Below, piece by piece: positions 36,001 through 43,386 of a DNA stretch of 64,000 nucleotides (the first letter of the stretch is position 1; every line of letters starts with the position of its first letter). The position numbers were made by a program, and so were the translations under genes. The stretch comes from Candidatus Dormiibacterota bacterium. Its GTDB lineage: Bacteria > Chloroflexota > Dormibacteria > Dormibacterales > Dormibacteraceae. Location: NCBI GenBank assembly GCA_024280995.1, contig JAMXLM010000018.1, forward strand, positions 248,001-312,000. Direction: 5' to 3'. Under the pieces are notes generated by a model, which saw only the letters and a program-made list of their open reading frames with translations, made no database searches and was not told the origin of the DNA.

Positions 36001-39000
36001 GATCCTGGCGCTTGGCGCGCCGACCGTGACCGTCTCGGTGCTGGCGGACGAATAGCCGGCCGTGTCCTTGACCGTGAGCGTCACGGTGAACACTCCACCG
36101 ACGGTGTAGGTGTGAGCGGCGGTCGACGAGGCCTGCGGGCCGGCGACGGTCCCGTCACCGAAGTCGAACGTGTACGAGGCGATCGGGTTGGTTCCCGCGC
36201 TCGAGCCGGAGCCGTCGGCGGTCACGGGCAGGGGGACGGCCCCGCTCGTCAACGAAAGCGTGAAGCTCGAGACCGGTGGCGCGACCGCCGTGACACCCGT
36301 CGTCGCCGTGGCGGTCGTCGCGGACGTGTCGGCGACGGTGACCTTGACGGTGTAGCTCCCCGCGATGGTGTAGCTGTGGGTGGCCACGGCGGACGCTTGC
36401 GGCCCCACCACCGCGGAGCCATCGCCGAAGTCGAAGGTGTAGGTGGCGATCGGGTTGGAGCCGGGCTTCGAAGCCGAGGCGTTCGCGGTCACCGCCAGGG
36501 GGATCGCGCCCGTCCCCGGCGAGACCGACAGGGCAGCGGTCGGTGGGGCCACCGCGGTCACGCTCGTGGTCGCGGTGCTGTACACACCGATGGTGTCTTT
36601 GACCGTCACCGTGATCGTGTAATGGCCTCCCGCCGCGTAAAGGTGGCCTGCCGCCGGCGATGCCTGAGGACCGACCGGCGCAGAGCCATCACCGAAATCG
36701 AAGGTGTAGCTCGCGATCGGGTTCGTGCCGGCTGTCGAAGCCGATGCGTCGGCGGTCACGGAAAGCGGAGCCGGCCCCGACGCCGGCGTAGCCGAGAGCG
36801 CCGCGCCGGGCGGCACCGCCACGCTGATCGCGGTCGTCGCGGACGCCGAGCCTCCAACGCTGTCGGTGACGGTCACCGTCACCGTGAACGATCCCGTCGA
36901 GGTGTAGGTGTGGGTCGCGGTCGAAGTTGCCTGCGGCCCGACCGCCGGACTGCCGTCGCCGAAATTGAACGTGTAGGTCGCCACGCCGATCGGGTCGGAC
37001 GAGCCGGAGGCGTTCGCGGTGACGGTCAGCGGAGCCGGCCCGGCGTTGGGGCTTGCCGTCACAGCAGCCGTCGGCAGGCCGACCGTCACCGTCTGGGTAG
37101 TGGTTGCAGACGCTCCCGCGACGTCGAGAACGGTGACGCGCACCGTGAACGACCCACCTGTCACGTAGTTGTGAGTCGCGGTCGACGCCGCCTGCGGCCC
37201 GACCACCGTGCCGTCCCCGAAATCGAACGTGTACGTGCTGATCGCGACCGGGTCGGTTGAGCTCGACGCGTCAGCGGTGACGGGGAGCGGCGCCGCGCCC
37301 GAGCCCGGCGAGACGGTCAGCGCGGCAACGGGCTGGCCCACGGTCACCGTCTTGGAGGTGGTCGCGATGGCGCCGGCCGCGTCCGAGACCGATACGACCA
37401 CGATGTACGTCCCGCCCGCCGCGTACGTATGACTCGCGCTCGAGCCGGCCTGCGGTCCGACGGCGGCGCTGCCGTCGCCGAACGAGAAGGTGTAGGAGGT
37501 GATGCCGATCGGATCGGTCGATCCGGCCGCGCTGGCGCTGACAGTGAGAGGCGCACCCCCCGCGGCGGGGTTGACGCTCAGGGCGGCCGCCGGAGCGCCC
37601 ACCGTGACGGTCGCGGTGGCGGTCGCCGGATTGCCGGCGGTGTCGAGGACCGTGACCTTCACGCTGTAAACCCCACCCGCGGAGTAGGTGTGGCCGGCAG
37701 TGGCCGTGGGCTGCGGGCCGACGGCGGCGGTGCCGTCGCCGAAATCAAAGGCGTAGGTCGCGATAGGGTTTGTACCCGCCGTCGAGGCCGAAGCATCGGC
37801 GGTCACCCCGAGCGGCGCCTGCCCGCTGGTTGGAGCGACGGTCAGCGCGGCCGTTGGCGGCGCGCTGCTCGTGACCGCCGCGGTCGCGGTCGACGTGGCG
37901 CCGGCGCTGTCGGCCACCGAGACGGAGACGGTGAAGCTTCCGGCCGTGCCGTACGTGTGGTGCGCGGTGGCTGCCGCCTGCGGTCCGACCAGGGCGCTCC
38001 CGTCACCGAAGTTGAAGGTGTAGGTCGAGATGCCGATCGGATCCGTCGAGGTGGACGCGTTGGCGGTGACCTGGAACGGCGTGACCCCGGACGTCGGGCT
38101 GACGGTGAGCCGAGCCTGGGGTGCGCCGACGAGCACGTTCGCGGTGGCGGTGGCCGTCGCCCCGACGCTGTCGGTGATCGTCACCTGGGCGGTGTACGTG
38201 CCGCCGGCCGCGTACGTGTGGCCCGCGGTCGGCGAGGCCTGCGGGCCTGCCGTGGTCCCGTCGCCGAAAGCAAAGGCGTAGTTCGTGATTCCCAGGGGGT
38301 CGACAGACGCGGACGCGTCGGCTGTCACCGCGAGCGGCGCGGCGCCCGCGGCGGGCGTGACCGTGAGAGCCGCCTTGGGAGCGGGAGCAGGCGTGGTCTT
38401 GAAGACGGCGACGATGGCGCCGTAGTAGCTGCTGTTCGCGGACTTCATCGTCATCGACTGGCCGGCGCTCGACGTCGAGAGCTCGTCCTCGAGGCCTACA
38501 GCGCTGATCCACGGCGAAACGGCCTGCGCGCGCAGCGTGAATCCTGTCCCCGCCGTGAACTGGGTCGTGCCCGACGAAGGAGCAGGGTTCCCGCCGACGC
38601 CGATGACGAGCTCGCCGGACGTCGTGATGGCGGCGGTTGGGCCGGCCGACGGGCTGCCGCTGCTCGCCCGCGCGGCGAACTGGTCCACCGGGTTGGCCGT
38701 GGCCTGCACGCCCGAGTACTCACCGATGGCGAACACGGCCTGGGGGCCGGCGAACGTCACGGTGATCGCGCCGGCGACCGAGTTGCCCCGGTAGTACATG
38801 TCGACGTGGCCGTTGCCGTAGCGCTGCGACGTCAGCTTCGTCCAGCCGCCGTTGAGATTGTCCGAGACGCCGGTGATCGGGTCCGTGCCACCGTCGTTGG
38901 TCGTGATCGCCGCCACCAGCAGGTCGCCTGCCGCGACCGGATTGACGAAAGGAATCTTGGTCTTGCTCGTCGACGCGGTGGCCTGGACGAACGTGGGTTG

Positions 39001-39144
39001 GGATGATCCCGACGCCGGGGTCGGGGTGACCGCCACCGCCGTCGACACGATCACCGATGCCAGGGCCACGATTCCTGACTTTCGGAACACCCTCAGACGG
39101 AGGCGTGAAAGGCCCGTGGCAGACTGGACCAGACGAGCGTTCAC
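33025..39144 (-). CDS. Giant secreted adhesin-like protein with 14 PKD domains
   Basis: A 2039-residue exported protein from GTG 39144 (TGAGG 4 bases upstream). The signal peptide includes GIVALASVIVSTAVAV. An N-terminal beta domain (about 45-245) is followed by 14 PKD repeats (about 252-1482), each of about 88 residues with YxFxFGDGxxVGPQ and HTYxxxGxYTVxVTVxD motifs. Then come a lectin-like domain, a carboxypeptidase-regulatory-like domain, a second lectin-like domain and a final regulatory-like domain. No sortase motif or TM anchor is visible at the C-terminus, VNVALGP. PKD arrays act as spacers in surface and polysaccharide-binding proteins; an adhesin or EPS-binding matrix protein is likely. 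Confidence 0.9.
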   Translation of the reverse strand: MNARLVQSATGLSRLRLRVFRKSGIVALASVIVSTAVAVTPTPASGSSQPTFVQATASTSKTKIPFVNPVAAGDLLVAAITTNDGGTDPITGVSDNLNGGWTKLTSQRYGNGHVDMYYRGNSVAGAITVTFAGPQAVFAIGEYSGVQATANPVDQFAARASSGSPSAGPTAAITTSGELVIGVGGNPAPSSGTTQFTAGTGFTLRAQAVSPWISAVGLEDELSTSSAGQSMTMKSANSSYYGAIVAVFKTTPAPAPKAALTVTPAAGAAPLAVTADASASVDPLGITNYAFAFGDGTTAGPQASPTAGHTYAAGGTYTAQVTITDSVGATATATANVLVGAPQARLTVSPTSGVTPFQVTANASTSTDPIGISTYTFNFGDGSALVGPQAAATAHHTYGTAGSFTVSVSVADSAGATSTATAAVTSSAPPTAALTVAPTSGQAPLGVTADASASTAGTNPIATYAFDFGDGTAAVGPQPTATAGHTYSAGGVYSVKVTVLDTAGNPATATATVTVGAPAAALSVNPAAGGAPLTVSASAAGSTDPIGITSYTFSFGDGSAAVGPQAGSSASHTYAAGGTYIVVVSVSDAAGAIATTSKTVTVGQPVAALTVSPGSGAAPLPVTADASSSTDPVAISTYTFDFGDGTVVGPQAASTATHNYVTGGSFTVRVTVLDVAGASATTTQTVTVGLPTAAVTASPNAGPAPLTVTANASGSSDPIGVATYTFNFGDGSPAVGPQATSTATHTYTSTGSFTVTVTVTDSVGGSASATTAISVAVPPGAALSATPASGPAPLSVTADASASTAGTNPIASYTFDFGDGSAPVGPQASPAAGHLYAAGGHYTITVTVKDTIGVYSTATTSVTAVAPPTAALSVSPGTGAIPLAVTANASASKPGSNPIATYTFDFGDGSAVVGPQASAVATHSYTIAGSYTVKVTVADTSATTATATTGVTAVAPPVSSFTLSLTSGAVPLPVTADGSGSSAGTNPIASYTFDFGDGTVAGPQASSTAAHTYTVGGVFTVTLTVKDTAGYSSASTETVTVGAPSARIQATPGLGATPLAVTADGSSSSDPIGITTYTFDFGDGTVVGPQTNPTAAHTYTTGGTFTVTLTVRDRTGASSGASAQVRAVTPPSASLMVSPGQGATPMIVTADASGSTPGTNPIASYSFDFGDGTKVGPQASATAQHTYTAGGAYVVRVTVTDTQGITAGATVSVTAVNPPNAKLVLTPPSGGVPLGVTLDASSSTPGSNPIATYQFNFGDGTPAGPPSATASVSHTYTAVGTYTVSVVVSDTVGISSTASAVVTVVNPPNAALTVTPGTGGAPLTVTADGSSSSDPAGIASYTFDFGDGSPVVGPQASPKATHVFATAGNFTVTLTVTDAAQATAQATASVDVVASPAASLAENPISGYAPLSVIADASGSGAGSFPIASYTFNFGDGTPVVGPQANPKTSHVFVTPGSFTTVLTVTDTQGNTGTASQVISVASGTLVQDSFTRANTSGTWGTASNGAPWAPSAAALSISSNEGVINSSTGSSFELIGTATSLDGNGLVRFSVASTTDTVGVVLREQTNGNMYLGRYDGAGHLQFEYRIGTAWTHVSLVPFTPQANTFYWLRFMVQGSSVNLKAWQYGTTEPTTWNWSGTSSGITTAGQMGLYGYAGSATPVMVDTFSVSAVGNPVPNSTINGTITDVNTGSPIAGVQVSTLPLTTTATTNSAGAYSLNLPAGAFTVVFTAASVGYNANFVAGVQAPVNGTASANQSLAPIPAQTAMDTFTQPNQSNGFGTSTDGNVWSNDFARYPSANAGITNSQAWVDTQASSQTDLDTWMGNQYQNQVVSADLNMNTILVDPVFQHGSRLLARVQNSTTWILMSINPTAQDLELWATLNDNWTLLVTTPMSISTNSWYHAKLAVIDNTVEGKIWSFGSAEPGWQITATQHIVNGPGQGGLRTTGAYVQYANFRQTAITQIAGVVTSASSGTPIAGATVSLSNGATATTDSSGSYTLTGLLGGATFTMTVSAPGKTQTSLQITTTTGTTTTVNVALGP
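34700..38390 (-). repeat. 14 tandem PKD-coding repeats (about 264 bp period)
   Basis: The FGDG core occurs 14 times in the translated frame at a period near 88 residues. Copies are diverged in sequence but similar in length. Some have an extra residue between GDG and GPQ (GDGSAVVGPQ versus GDGTVVGPQ). The array makes this stretch prone to recombination and assembly collapse. Confidence 0.85.
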
Positions 39145-39147
39145 TGG

Positions 39148-39199
39148 GCCTCAGGTTGGCCGAAAGCCTGTGTGATTTCCATGGGCCAATGCCTCAGGT
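39148..39199. repeat. GCCTCAGGT direct repeat pair
   Basis: GCCTCAGGT occurs at 39148-39156 and 39191-39199, 43 bases apart (about four helical turns). Both copies lie upstream of the giant gene's GTG; the first covers the ribosome site. They may be regulator sites, but the repeat is short. Confidence 0.25.
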
Positions 39200-39249
39200 C
39201 GGCGGGACATTTCGGACCGCGGCCGAGCGCGCCGCGGGACCCGGCAGAC

Positions 39250-39951
39250 CTACGTGCGGCTGAGTCCCATGCGCGTGGCCCACAGCACCGCCTCGGTGCG
39301 GCCATGCAGCTCGAGCTTGCGGTAGATCCTGGCCAGGTGGTTGCGCACCGTCTTGTGACTGATTCCGCGGCTGGCGGCGATCGCCGTGATCGACTTTGCC
39401 TCGCCCACCATCGCCAGGATCTCCAGCTCGGTCGGGGAGAGGTGGTGAGCGAGCCTTCCCCGGTCGTCGCGGACCGGTTCGTTCAGGCGCTCGAGCAGTC
39501 GCCCGACCAGCCCGGAGGCGACGGCGCGATGACCGGCCACGACCGCCCGGACCCCGACGATGAACTCGTCCAGGTTCGCGTTTTTCGTGAACAGGCCGGC
39601 GGCGTCCGTCGCGAGCGCGGCCACGAGCTGCCCGCCGTCGGCTTCATCGCCCAGCACGATCACAGGCAGGCGCGAGCCGTCCTGGGCCAGGGTGCGGGCG
39701 ACGTCGATCGCGGACAGCGGCTCGGCGTGGAGCTCGCAGAAGACGACGTCGATCGGAAAGGAGCGCGCCGTCTCGACGCCGACGTCCGACCGGTGCTCGG
39801 TCAGGACCGTGGCGTACAGCGGCGGCCCTTTGAGCAGTCGCGCGAGGGCGGCGAGGAACAACGGTTGGCGGTCGATGATCAGCGCTCGGATCTGCGCAGG
39901 CGAAGAAGGCTCTGCGGCCAGGTTCGTGTCCGCAGCCGGTATTACGACCAC
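39250..39951 (-). CDS. LuxR/NarL-type regulator with a degenerate receiver
   Basis: I start it at GTG 39951 (233 residues), just before the receiver-like domain; the frame is open to 40206 but that extension is low complexity. The receiver has ALIIDRQPLFLAALARLL and IDVVFCELHAEPLSAIDVA. The paired acidic residues near strand 1 are reduced to one Asp, and the phospho-acceptor Asp is replaced by Glu. The C-terminal GerE-type helix-turn-helix is intact: LSPTELEILAMVGEAKSITAIAASRGISHKTVRNHLARIYRKL. It probably binds DNA without normal phosphorylation control. It is encoded just upstream of the giant PKD gene on the same strand and could control it. Confidence 0.8.
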   Translation of the reverse strand: MVVIPAADTNLAAEPSSPAQIRALIIDRQPLFLAALARLLKGPPLYATVLTEHRSDVGVETARSFPIDVVFCELHAEPLSAIDVARTLAQDGSRLPVIVLGDEADGGQLVAALATDAAGLFTKNANLDEFIVGVRAVVAGHRAVASGLVGRLLERLNEPVRDDRGRLAHHLSPTELEILAMVGEAKSITAIAASRGISHKTVRNHLARIYRKLELHGRTEAVLWATRMGLSRT

Positions 39952-40316
39952 GGTTCCGAACTCTATTGGTCGCGTGTCGGCTCGGTAATGGGATCGTAGT
40001 ACTACGACTGAGACACGACGATGCTCTCGATCGGGACTGACTTTCGATGCCGAGGCACTTGCCGGCTTGTCACGGCCCGAATCGGGACATACTCCGAAAA
40101 ACCCCAATACCCGACCCAACCGAGAAGAGAATCTGGGTCCTCGGAGTTGCCACCCCGGCCAATTTTCAGAACGCGCCGGCCGGTCGCGAGCGCGAATCTG
40201 GCGCAATTCGGCGTTTCCGCCGAACTCGCAGCCACTTCGGCAGGCCTCTCATCGCCGGCGCACCGGGACAACTGTCACCTGTGAACCGCCGGCTCCGCGT
40301 GGCAAGCTCACATCCC
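39952..40316. other. Divergent intergenic region between a LuxR regulator and a membrane protein gene
   Basis: About 365 bases hold no convincing gene if the regulator starts at 39951 and the membrane protein at 40317. Open frames continue on both strands, so either gene could begin earlier. The region includes a 14-bp perfect palindrome (39994-40007) and CCCGA-A-TCGGG near 40077-40087. It is probably the shared promoter region. Confidence 0.5.
39994..40007. promoter_or_regulatory. 14-bp perfect palindrome, candidate operator
   Basis: TCGTAGTACTACGA is a perfect palindrome 43-56 bases upstream of the GTG start of the LuxR-type regulator. LuxR/NarL proteins bind short dyads as dimers, so it is a candidate autoregulatory or divergent-promoter site. 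It overlaps a long but unsupported N-terminal extension of the regulator frame. Confidence 0.45.
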
Positions 40317-40697
40317 ATGAACGACGAGATGGCGCGCGCCCCGAGGTTGCCGGAGCCCAAGCGAGAGAGATATTTCTACGGGTTGTTCTTGCCGATCGGC
40401 GTGATCGCCAACCTGGCCCTGGGCGTCCTAATCCTCGTCGGGCTGAATCCGGGCAGCTGGGCGGCCTGGCTGCAGATCGCGACGGGCGCGCTCTGCTGCA
40501 TGATCGCCGGGTGGCTTGCCGCGGCCGCGTGGTCCAAGTTCTACTGGCATCGCAGCATGTCCCGCCAGGTCGCCACCTGGCGCCGCATCGCCGACGCCTT
40601 CTTCACCTGGGTGGAAGCCGCCCCGGTGCCGCCAGAGTCCCTCCGCAGCCTCAAGTCATCTCTCGAGGAGGTCGTGCCGAACACCGAAGCTCGTTGA
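40317..40697 (+). CDS. Small two-TM membrane protein
   Basis: A 126-residue protein from ATG 40317. A basic N-terminus (RLPEPKRERYF) precedes two helices: YGLFLPIGVIANLALGVLILVGL and WLQIATGALCCMIAGWLAAAAW. A cytoplasmic C-terminal stretch follows (SRQVATWRRIADAFFTWVEAAPVPPESLRSLKSSLEE). GTG 40281 is a possible earlier start. I recognise no family. It sits alone between two regulators and precedes a NarL-type response regulator by 149 bases. Confidence 0.65.
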   Translation: MNDEMARAPRLPEPKRERYFYGLFLPIGVIANLALGVLILVGLNPGSWAAWLQIATGALCCMIAGWLAAAAWSKFYWHRSMSRQVATWRRIADAFFTWVEAAPVPPESLRSLKSSLEEVVPNTEAR

Positions 40698-40846
40698 CCT
40701 TCGGACTCGGATCGGCCAGCGGGAATACAGCCAGATCGCCGGTGATTCCGGACGAAGCGGTCTCGGCTGTGCGCAGATCTCCAAGGGGGTGTATCCTTCC
40801 GCGTGGGTCTTCGGGGGGCTGAGGCGAGAGAAAGGGAGGGGCCCGC

Positions 40847-41518
40847 GTGATCCGTCTTGGCATCGTTGACGATCACCCAGTCTTTCGGCTGGGGCTGATC
40901 CGTCTGTTCGAGCGCGAAAGCGACATCTCGGTCGTCTGGGAGCTGCCCGACGTGACGGAGCTTTTCACCATGCTGGAGCGGATCCCGATCGACGTGCTCC
41001 TCATCGACCTGAGCCTCGGTCCCGACCAGGACGCCGTCGGCGCCATCGAGGCGGTGAGTCGTCGCGACCCACAGGTCAAGGTGATCGTGATCTCGGCTTC
41101 GCTCGACTGGGAGGCCGCGAACGCGGCACGGGCCGCCGGCGCGAGCGGCTACCTGCCGAAGGACCTGTCGACGGCCGACATGCTGGCGACCATCCGCGGC
41201 CTGGCGTCGCCCAACTTCGGCCGCGCGAGCTTCCGCGACCTCCTCGAGGTGAAGGGGCGCACGAACGGCCACCACCCCTGGCACAACGCCCTCAGCCGTC
41301 GGGAGCTGCAGGTGCTGGCCGAGCTGCGGCGGGGCAAGTCGAACAAGGAGATCGCAAGCCAGCTCGGTGTCTCGATAACCACGGTCAACAAGCACGTTCA
41401 GCAAGTCCTCAAAAAGCTTCAAGTAAGGACGAGGTCCCAGGCGGTGGCGATGGTGACCGCGGAGCCATGGACGAAGACGAAGCTGACGACGGGTGTGCGC
41501 CTGCGCGAACGCGCGTGA
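40847..41518 (+). CDS. NarL/FixJ-family response regulator
   Basis: A 223-residue protein from GTG 40847, with GGGAGGGG ending 5 bases upstream. The receiver has the Asp pair in LGIVDDHPVFRLGLIRLF, the phospho-acceptor Asp in IDVLLIDLSLG and Lys in GYLPKDLSTADM. The C-terminal GerE helix-turn-helix is LSRRELQVLAELRRGKSNKEIASQLGVSITTVNKHVQQVLKKLQV. It should be a phosphorylation-controlled transcription factor. The tail (EPWTKTKLTTGVRLRERA) is extra. The kinase partner may be the one encoded 187 bases downstream. Confidence 0.92.
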   Translation: MIRLGIVDDHPVFRLGLIRLFERESDISVVWELPDVTELFTMLERIPIDVLLIDLSLGPDQDAVGAIEAVSRRDPQVKVIVISASLDWEAANAARAAGASGYLPKDLSTADMLATIRGLASPNFGRASFRDLLEVKGRTNGHHPWHNALSRRELQVLAELRRGKSNKEIASQLGVSITTVNKHVQQVLKKLQVRTRSQAVAMVTAEPWTKTKLTTGVRLRERA

Positions 41519-41532
41519 CCGGAGCCTTAAGA

Positions 41533-41659
41533 AATGGTCATTTCAGACCATTGCCAGTTGAGTAATAGGTCGTTAGCCTCATGCAAAGGTGATTCCTGGG
41601 GCAAGTAAGGGAGATTGCCCCGGATCCGCGTGGGACTGGTCCCGCTTGCTGGTCCCACG
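41533..41659 (+). promoter_or_regulatory. Structured leader with three inverted repeats
   Basis: Three perfect inverted repeats follow each other between a response regulator and a histidine kinase gene. They are AATGGTC/GACCATT (41533-41539, 41546-41552), GGGGCAA/TTGCCCC (41598-41604, 41615-41621) and CGTGGGAC/GTCCCACG (41629-41636, 41652-41659). The first could terminate the upstream gene or be an operator. The others could fold in the mRNA leader before the ribosome site at 41691. No known riboswitch is recognised. Confidence 0.45.
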
Positions 41660-41690
41660 TCGAGGGTGTGTTGTCGGTTCGTAATCGTAG

Positions 41691-41696
41691 GGAGGG
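41691..41696 (+). promoter_or_regulatory. Ribosome binding site selecting a TTG start
   Basis: GGAGGG lies nine bases before TTG 41706. It supports that start over ATG 41730 for the histidine kinase. Confidence 0.6.
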
Positions 41697-41705
41697 AATC
41701 TGACG

Positions 41706-42437
41706 TTGTCGTTGTCGCTTGCGGATGCCATGGATGACACGCAAGCGGGGGTTGAGGATCACCTTCGGCGGTTGCTCGCGAGGGAGCTGCACGACCGTGT
41801 CGCGCAAACGCTCACGGGGATGCTGGTCGAAGTCGAGAACTTCAAGTCCGAGCAGGTCGATTGGAAGGACGTGGTGCACCAGCTCGACTTGATCCAGACC
41901 TCCACGCGCGAGGTCCTGGCCAGCATTCGGCAGCTGCTTCACGACCTCAGGGGCGAACAGGGCCTCGGAGGGAGCTTCGTCGAAGCCGTCCGAAGCTACG
42001 CGGCAAGCTTTGCGCTCAAGACCGGCATAGCCGCCCAGATCGAGGTCGGGGAGGGCTGGCCGCAAACTCTGAACGGTGCGGCGTCGCTGAACCTCTTCCG
42101 GATAGTCGAGGAGGCGCTCGCGAACGTGCGGATGCACAGCGGCGCCAAGAGAGTCGAGATAGAGCTGGCAGAGTTCTCGGAGACCGAGGTCAGCCTGATG
42201 ATCCGCGATGACGGCCGTGGTGTCGACACGGACCCTGACCGGCCTGCCGGCTTCGGAACTATCGGCATGCGGGAACGCGCGGTGTTTCTCGGAGGCAAGC
42301 TCCGAATCGACAGTGAGATGGGCCGCGGCACCGTGATCCAGGCGGTCTTTCCAAAACGTCTTCTGGCGGGCCAGCCCGCATCAGTTCCGGCAACAAATTC
42401 GCAATCGAGGAGGACCCGCGATGAGCGTGGCCATTAG
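41706..42437 (+). CDS. Soluble NarL-type sensor histidine kinase
   Basis: A 243-residue kinase core. The HisKA_3 dimerisation box is LLARELHDRVAQTLTGMLVEV, with the phospho-acceptor His in ELHDR. The HATPase_c domain has the N box LNLFRIVEEALANVRMHSGAK, the G1 box IRDDGRGVD and the G2 box GFGTIGMRERAVFLGG. There is no TM or sensory domain: the core begins about 25 residues in. Input must come through a partner or be intracellular. It overlaps the next response regulator gene by 17 bases and should phosphorylate it. Confidence 0.92.
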   Translation: MSLSLADAMDDTQAGVEDHLRRLLARELHDRVAQTLTGMLVEVENFKSEQVDWKDVVHQLDLIQTSTREVLASIRQLLHDLRGEQGLGGSFVEAVRSYAASFALKTGIAAQIEVGEGWPQTLNGAASLNLFRIVEEALANVRMHSGAKRVEIELAEFSETEVSLMIRDDGRGVDTDPDRPAGFGTIGMRERAVFLGGKLRIDSEMGRGTVIQAVFPKRLLAGQPASVPATNSQSRRTRDERGH

Positions 42438-43077
42438 CGCCGTTCGTGTTCTTGTAGTCGACGACCAGACCCTGTTTCGAACAGGTCTGACAAGCCTGTT
42501 GAGTGAGGATCCGAGGGTCGACGTCGTGGCCCAGGCCGTGGACGGCGCGGATGCGATCAAGCAGGCGACCAAGCTGAAGCCCGACGTGGTGCTCATGGAC
42601 ATCAAGATGCCGAACGTCGACGGCATCGAGGCGACCCGCCAGATCGTGGAGGCGGTGCCCGGCGTCAAAGTCCTGATCCTGACCACGTTCGAGACGGACA
42701 GTCAGGTCATCCAGGCGCTGAAGGCCGGCGCCAGCGGCTACGTGCTGAAGGACTCATCCGCGGCCGCCATCGTCAGCAGCATCGTGGCCGTCATGTCCGG
42801 CGAGCGGGTCATGGCCAGCGCCGTCGCCAACAGGGTGCTCGAGATGCTGACCGGAACCGCGACGCCGAAGGAGTTCTACGACGGCTTGACCAACCGCGAG
42901 ATCGAGATCCTGAAGCTGCTCGCCAACGGGATGGCCAACAAGCAGATCGCCTTCCGGCTCAAGATCAGCGAGAAGACGGTCCGCAACCACGTCAGCAACA
43001 TGTACGAGAAGCTCGGTATCTACGACCGCTCGCAGGCCGTGCTGTACGCGGTCAAGAAGGGCCTGGTCGAGGTCTAG
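42421..43077 (+). CDS. NarL/FixJ-family response regulator
   Basis: A 218-residue regulator. The receiver has RVLVVDDQTLFRTGLTSLL, phospho-acceptor Asp in PDVVLMDIKMPNVDG, the Thr in ILILTTFE-type strand 4 (VLILTTFETD) and Lys in GYVLKDSSA. The GerE helix-turn-helix is LTNREIEILKLLANGMANKQIAFRLKISEKTVRNHVSNMYEKL. All control residues are intact. It is translated from within the 3' end of the kinase gene and is followed by a strong terminator, so kinase and regulator form a two-gene unit. Confidence 0.95.
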   Translation: MSVAISAVRVLVVDDQTLFRTGLTSLLSEDPRVDVVAQAVDGADAIKQATKLKPDVVLMDIKMPNVDGIEATRQIVEAVPGVKVLILTTFETDSQVIQALKAGASGYVLKDSSAAAIVSSIVAVMSGERVMASAVANRVLEMLTGTATPKEFYDGLTNREIEILKLLANGMANKQIAFRLKISEKTVRNHVSNMYEKLGIYDRSQAVLYAVKKGLVEV

Positions 43078-43386
43078 CCCGAAGCCGCGCTTCGGCGCCC
43101 GGCGAAGCGACGCGTTGGTCGATCGCGGGGCATGACCGCAGAGGGAGGGGCGCTCCGGCAACGCCGGGCGCCCCTCCTCTTACATAAGGGTTCGGCTGCG
43201 CGCTCGCGCCGGCCCATTGCTTAACAGGACCGGAGTCCCGCCGGCCGGCCCGGCCAATGGTTCGCTTCAGGACAAATGTCGGGTTGTTCGTCCACCCGGC
43301 CTTTCTTAAGGTGGCCACAAGACTTCCTTCATGAGGTGATCGCGCGCCGCCGCATGCAGGGCGTCGAGGGGATGGGTTAAAGGCAG
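43078..43386. other. Intergenic region between the two-component pair and the RDD/Tad operon
   Basis: These 309 bases hold the terminator at 43145-43176 and then about 210 bases that must contain the promoter for the RDD/Tad genes. I looked here for a small Flp pilin gene and found none. Confidence 0.6.
43145..43180 (+). terminator. Rho-independent-type terminator after the response regulator
   Basis: A 9-bp stem (43145-43153 with 43168-43176), a bulged T at 43154, and an inner 5-bp stem (43155-43159 with 43163-43167) around AAC. CTCTTACATAA follows. The stem is very stable, but the T-tract is weak. Confidence 0.75.

Noticed and set aside
35854-37260. 468-codon plus-strand frame opposite the PKD array
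   Set aside because: It arises from the repeated codons of the PKD gene read antisense; product is almost pure Arg/Gly/Asp/Val repeats.
34700-38390. Regular repeats that might suggest a CRISPR array
   Set aside because: The period is about 264 bp, copies are diverged, and the frame encodes PKD domains with FGDG cores. There are no short identical repeats with unique spacers.
43078-43386. Search for a short Flp pilin gene ahead of the Tad operon
   Set aside because: No frame in this gap has a prepilin leader plus hydrophobic helix; only a terminator hairpin and probable promoter sequence are present.
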